A stretch of DNA of 64,000 bases from Plantactinospora sp. BC1 (GTDB lineage: Bacteria > Actinomycetota > Actinomycetes > Mycobacteriales > Micromonosporaceae), in assembly GCF_003030345.1 (NCBI RefSeq), contig NZ_CP028158.1, positions 6,882,001-6,946,000 on the forward strand, read 5' to 3'. Both the position numbers and the translations under genes were made by a program. The notes beneath the pieces were generated by a model. That model did not search any database. It was given only the letters and a program-made list of their open reading frames with translations, and was not told the DNA's origin. Shown piece by piece: positions 62,458 to 64,000 of the stretch (its first letter is position 1; the number at the start of each line of letters is the position of its first letter).

Positions 62458-63454
62458 GGCGGCGCCTCCGGGAGGTCAGCAGCAGGTATCCGGTGGTGAG
62501 CAGGAGCAGGAAGAGCAGCAGCAACACGGACATCGCCGAGCCGAGCCCGAAGTTCCAGGTGACGAAGGAGGACTGGTAGATGTGCACCGATATCAGGTCG
62601 GCCTGGTCCGGCGTCGCCTCGCCGAACAGCACGAACGGGGTGGTGAAGTCGTTGAACGTCCAGAGGAAGAGCACCAGCGCCAGCACCAGGTTGACCGGTC
62701 GCAGCATCGGCAGGGTGACCCGGCGGATCTGCTGCGCCGGCCCGGCGCCGTCGATCGCCGCCGCCTCGTATAGCTCGGTCGGGATGTTCTGCATCCCGGC
62801 CATGATGATCAGGAAGGCGAACGGCCAGTGCCGCCAGATCGACACCATCACCACGGCGACGAAGCTGCGGTCGCCGAGCAGCCAGAACGCCCGGTCGTCG
62901 GTGAGGTGCAGGTTCTCCACCAGCAGGTGGTTGAGCATCCCGTTGTCCCGCTGGAGCAGGAAGTTCCAGGCGATCACCGCGGCGTACCCGGGCAGCGCGT
63001 ACGGGACGAGGAAGAGGGTGCGCAGCAGTCCCCGGCTGCGCATCGGGCGCTGGAGCAGCAGGGCGGCGACGAAGCCGAGCAGCCACGAGCCGGCGACCGC
63101 CAGCAGGGCGTACGCCAGGGTGATCCAGAGCGAGCGGAGCAGCGCGGCACCGATCGCGGAGTCGACGTCGAGCGCCACCCGGTAGTTGCGCAGTCCCGCC
63201 CAGGGTGCCGCCGACCAGTTGCGGATGAAGAACTGGGTCAGTTCGCGGAAGCTCATCCAGACGCCGACGGCCATCGGCACCAGGTGGACCAGCAACTCCA
63301 GTACGAACGCCGGCAGCAAGAGCAGGTACGCCAGGCCGGGCCGGCGCCAACCGGCACCGGCCCGACGACGTGCCCCGGCCGTCCCGGGGCGGTCGGCTGC
63401 CCCGGCCGCCTCGGGGCGGTCACGTACCCCGGTCGAGCCGGGGTGGTCAGCCAC
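62447..63454 (-). CDS. Sugar ABC transporter permease, MalF-like
   Basis: 335 residues. EAA loop YEAAAIDGAGPAQQIRRVTLP is present. The N-terminus before the first helix is a 35-residue Gly/Ala/Arg-rich tail. GTG 63454 overlaps the end of the binding-protein gene by eight nt. Partner of the MalG-like permease. Confidence 0.92.
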   Translation of the reverse strand: MADHPGSTGVRDRPEAAGAADRPGTAGARRRAGAGWRRPGLAYLLLLPAFVLELLVHLVPMAVGVWMSFRELTQFFIRNWSAAPWAGLRNYRVALDVDSAIGAALLRSLWITLAYALLAVAGSWLLGFVAALLLQRPMRSRGLLRTLFLVPYALPGYAAVIAWNFLLQRDNGMLNHLLVENLHLTDDRAFWLLGDRSFVAVVMVSIWRHWPFAFLIIMAGMQNIPTELYEAAAIDGAGPAQQIRRVTLPMLRPVNLVLALVLFLWTFNDFTTPFVLFGEATPDQADLISVHIYQSSFVTWNFGLGSAMSVLLLLFLLLLTTGYLLLTSRRRRRAV

Positions 63455-64000
63455 CGGTGCCCATCTCCTGCTGGGCCTTTTCCAGCGCCGCCGCGATCTC
63501 CGGTTCACCGACCGGCTGTCCACTGGCGACCTTGGTGAACAGGTCCCGCATCCCGCTGCCGACCGTGGTCTCGAACTTGCTCTCCTCGGGGACCTGGGGC
63601 AGCGGCGCGGCGGTGTTGCCGAGTACGTCCTGGAAGACCTTGATCAGCGGGGTCTGGAAGGCGGGGTCGTCGTAGGCGTCCTTGACCACCGGCAGCGAGC
63701 CGAACGCCTTGTTGAGGATCCGCTGCTCCTCGCTGCTGGTCAGGAACTTCACCAGTTCGAGCGCGCCGTCCCGGTTGTCGGTGTTCTTGAAGATCGAGAC
63801 GTTGATCCCGGCCACGTGGCTGTTCACCCGCCGGCCGCCGGCCGGCAGCGGGTCGGCGATCGGGATCGGGGCGACACCGTACTCGTCGGGCTTCATCCCG
63901 GCGGCGGCGAGCAGGCTCATCGCGTTGCTCTGCCAGAGCAGCATCGCGGCCTTGCCCTTGGCGAAGTCACCGATCGGCTGGTTCGGCGTGCTGTACTCGG
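63447..64000 (-). CDS. Sugar ABC transporter substrate-binding protein, C-terminal part
   Basis: The frame is open to the window edge; the N-terminus with the lipoprotein signal lies outside. The visible part has FAKGKAAMLLWQSNAM and GINVSIFKNT, then the helical C-terminus, typical of family-1 binding proteins. First gene of the importer operon in the transcription direction. The sugar bound cannot be deduced. Confidence 0.9.
   Translation of the reverse strand, partial: EYSTPNQPIGDFAKGKAAMLLWQSNAMSLLAAAGMKPDEYGVAPIPIADPLPAGGRRVNSHVAGINVSIFKNTDNRDGALELVKFLTSSEEQRILNKAFGSLPVVKDAYDDPAFQTPLIKVFQDVLGNTAAPLPQVPEESKFETTVGSGMRDLFTKVASGQPVGEPEIAAALEKAQQEMGTGG

Overview
The window is high-GC actinobacterial DNA and most resembles Micromonosporaceae (Micromonospora/Plantactinospora type). 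The evidence is the codon use, the two-gene clpP1-clpP2 operon, a SARP/AfsR regulator, the rRNA leader sequence and many SD-less genes. At least nine genes have a TANNNT -10 box only 6-7 nt before the start codon, the signature of leaderless transcription. No replication or phage genes are visible.

Layout. 1-4.3 kb: 5'-truncated view of a sensor kinase gene, bioF-bioD divergent from bioB-bsaP (biotin). 4.5-13.3 kb: secreted M14 carboxypeptidase, secreted unknowns, a PH-like/short WXG100-like pair, a GH3 glucosidase with a GAGCGCTC operator, L7/L12-like and SMI1 proteins. 13.3-13.9 kb: an anomaly in which an rrn promoter, leader and the first ~90 nt of 16S rRNA run directly into a truncated IS481 transposase. 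14.3-20.1 kb: conserved housekeeping block (nitrilase, clpX, clpP2, clpP1 with a ClgR-type operator, tig, tRNA-Pro). 20.3-24.9 kb: a small island between tRNA-Gly and a 126-bp copy of its 3' end, carrying an HTH protein, Nudix, HD and small membrane genes but no integrase. 25-35 kb: methyltransferase, GNAT, amino-acid permease with divergent Lrp, SARP, secreted triple-repeat protein, D-amino-acid lyase-like enzyme, VOC protein.

35.1-40.8 kb: a tightly coupled stressosome operon (RsbR, RsbS, RsbT, RsbX-like phosphatase, hybrid-type kinase, Rec-PP2C). It is followed by a 758-residue protein joining an Hsp70 ATPase domain, a proline-rich linker, one membrane helix and an extracytoplasmic family-3 solute-binding domain. 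44.4-52.4 kb: a candidate biosynthetic locus containing a CDP-alcohol phosphatidyltransferase, a dehydrogenase, a PTPS-fold protein that lacks the normal catalytic residues, a GT4 glycosyltransferase, a methyltransferase, a UPF0104/flippase-like membrane protein, a RibD-type reductase and GTP cyclohydrolase II. Together these suggest a GTP-derived pyrimidine/pteridine glycoconjugate; the same gene set is partly known from Streptomyces coelicolor (SCO6650-SCO6655 region), where its product is unknown to me. This locus is also unusually rich in minisatellites.

52.5-64 kb: GNAT, CE7 esterase, 2H phosphoesterase-like protein, a subtilisin without signal peptide coupled to an alpha/beta hydrolase, an RsbW-like kinase, an EF-G paralogue with a candidate leader peptide and hairpin, and a sugar ABC transporter operon truncated by the window end.
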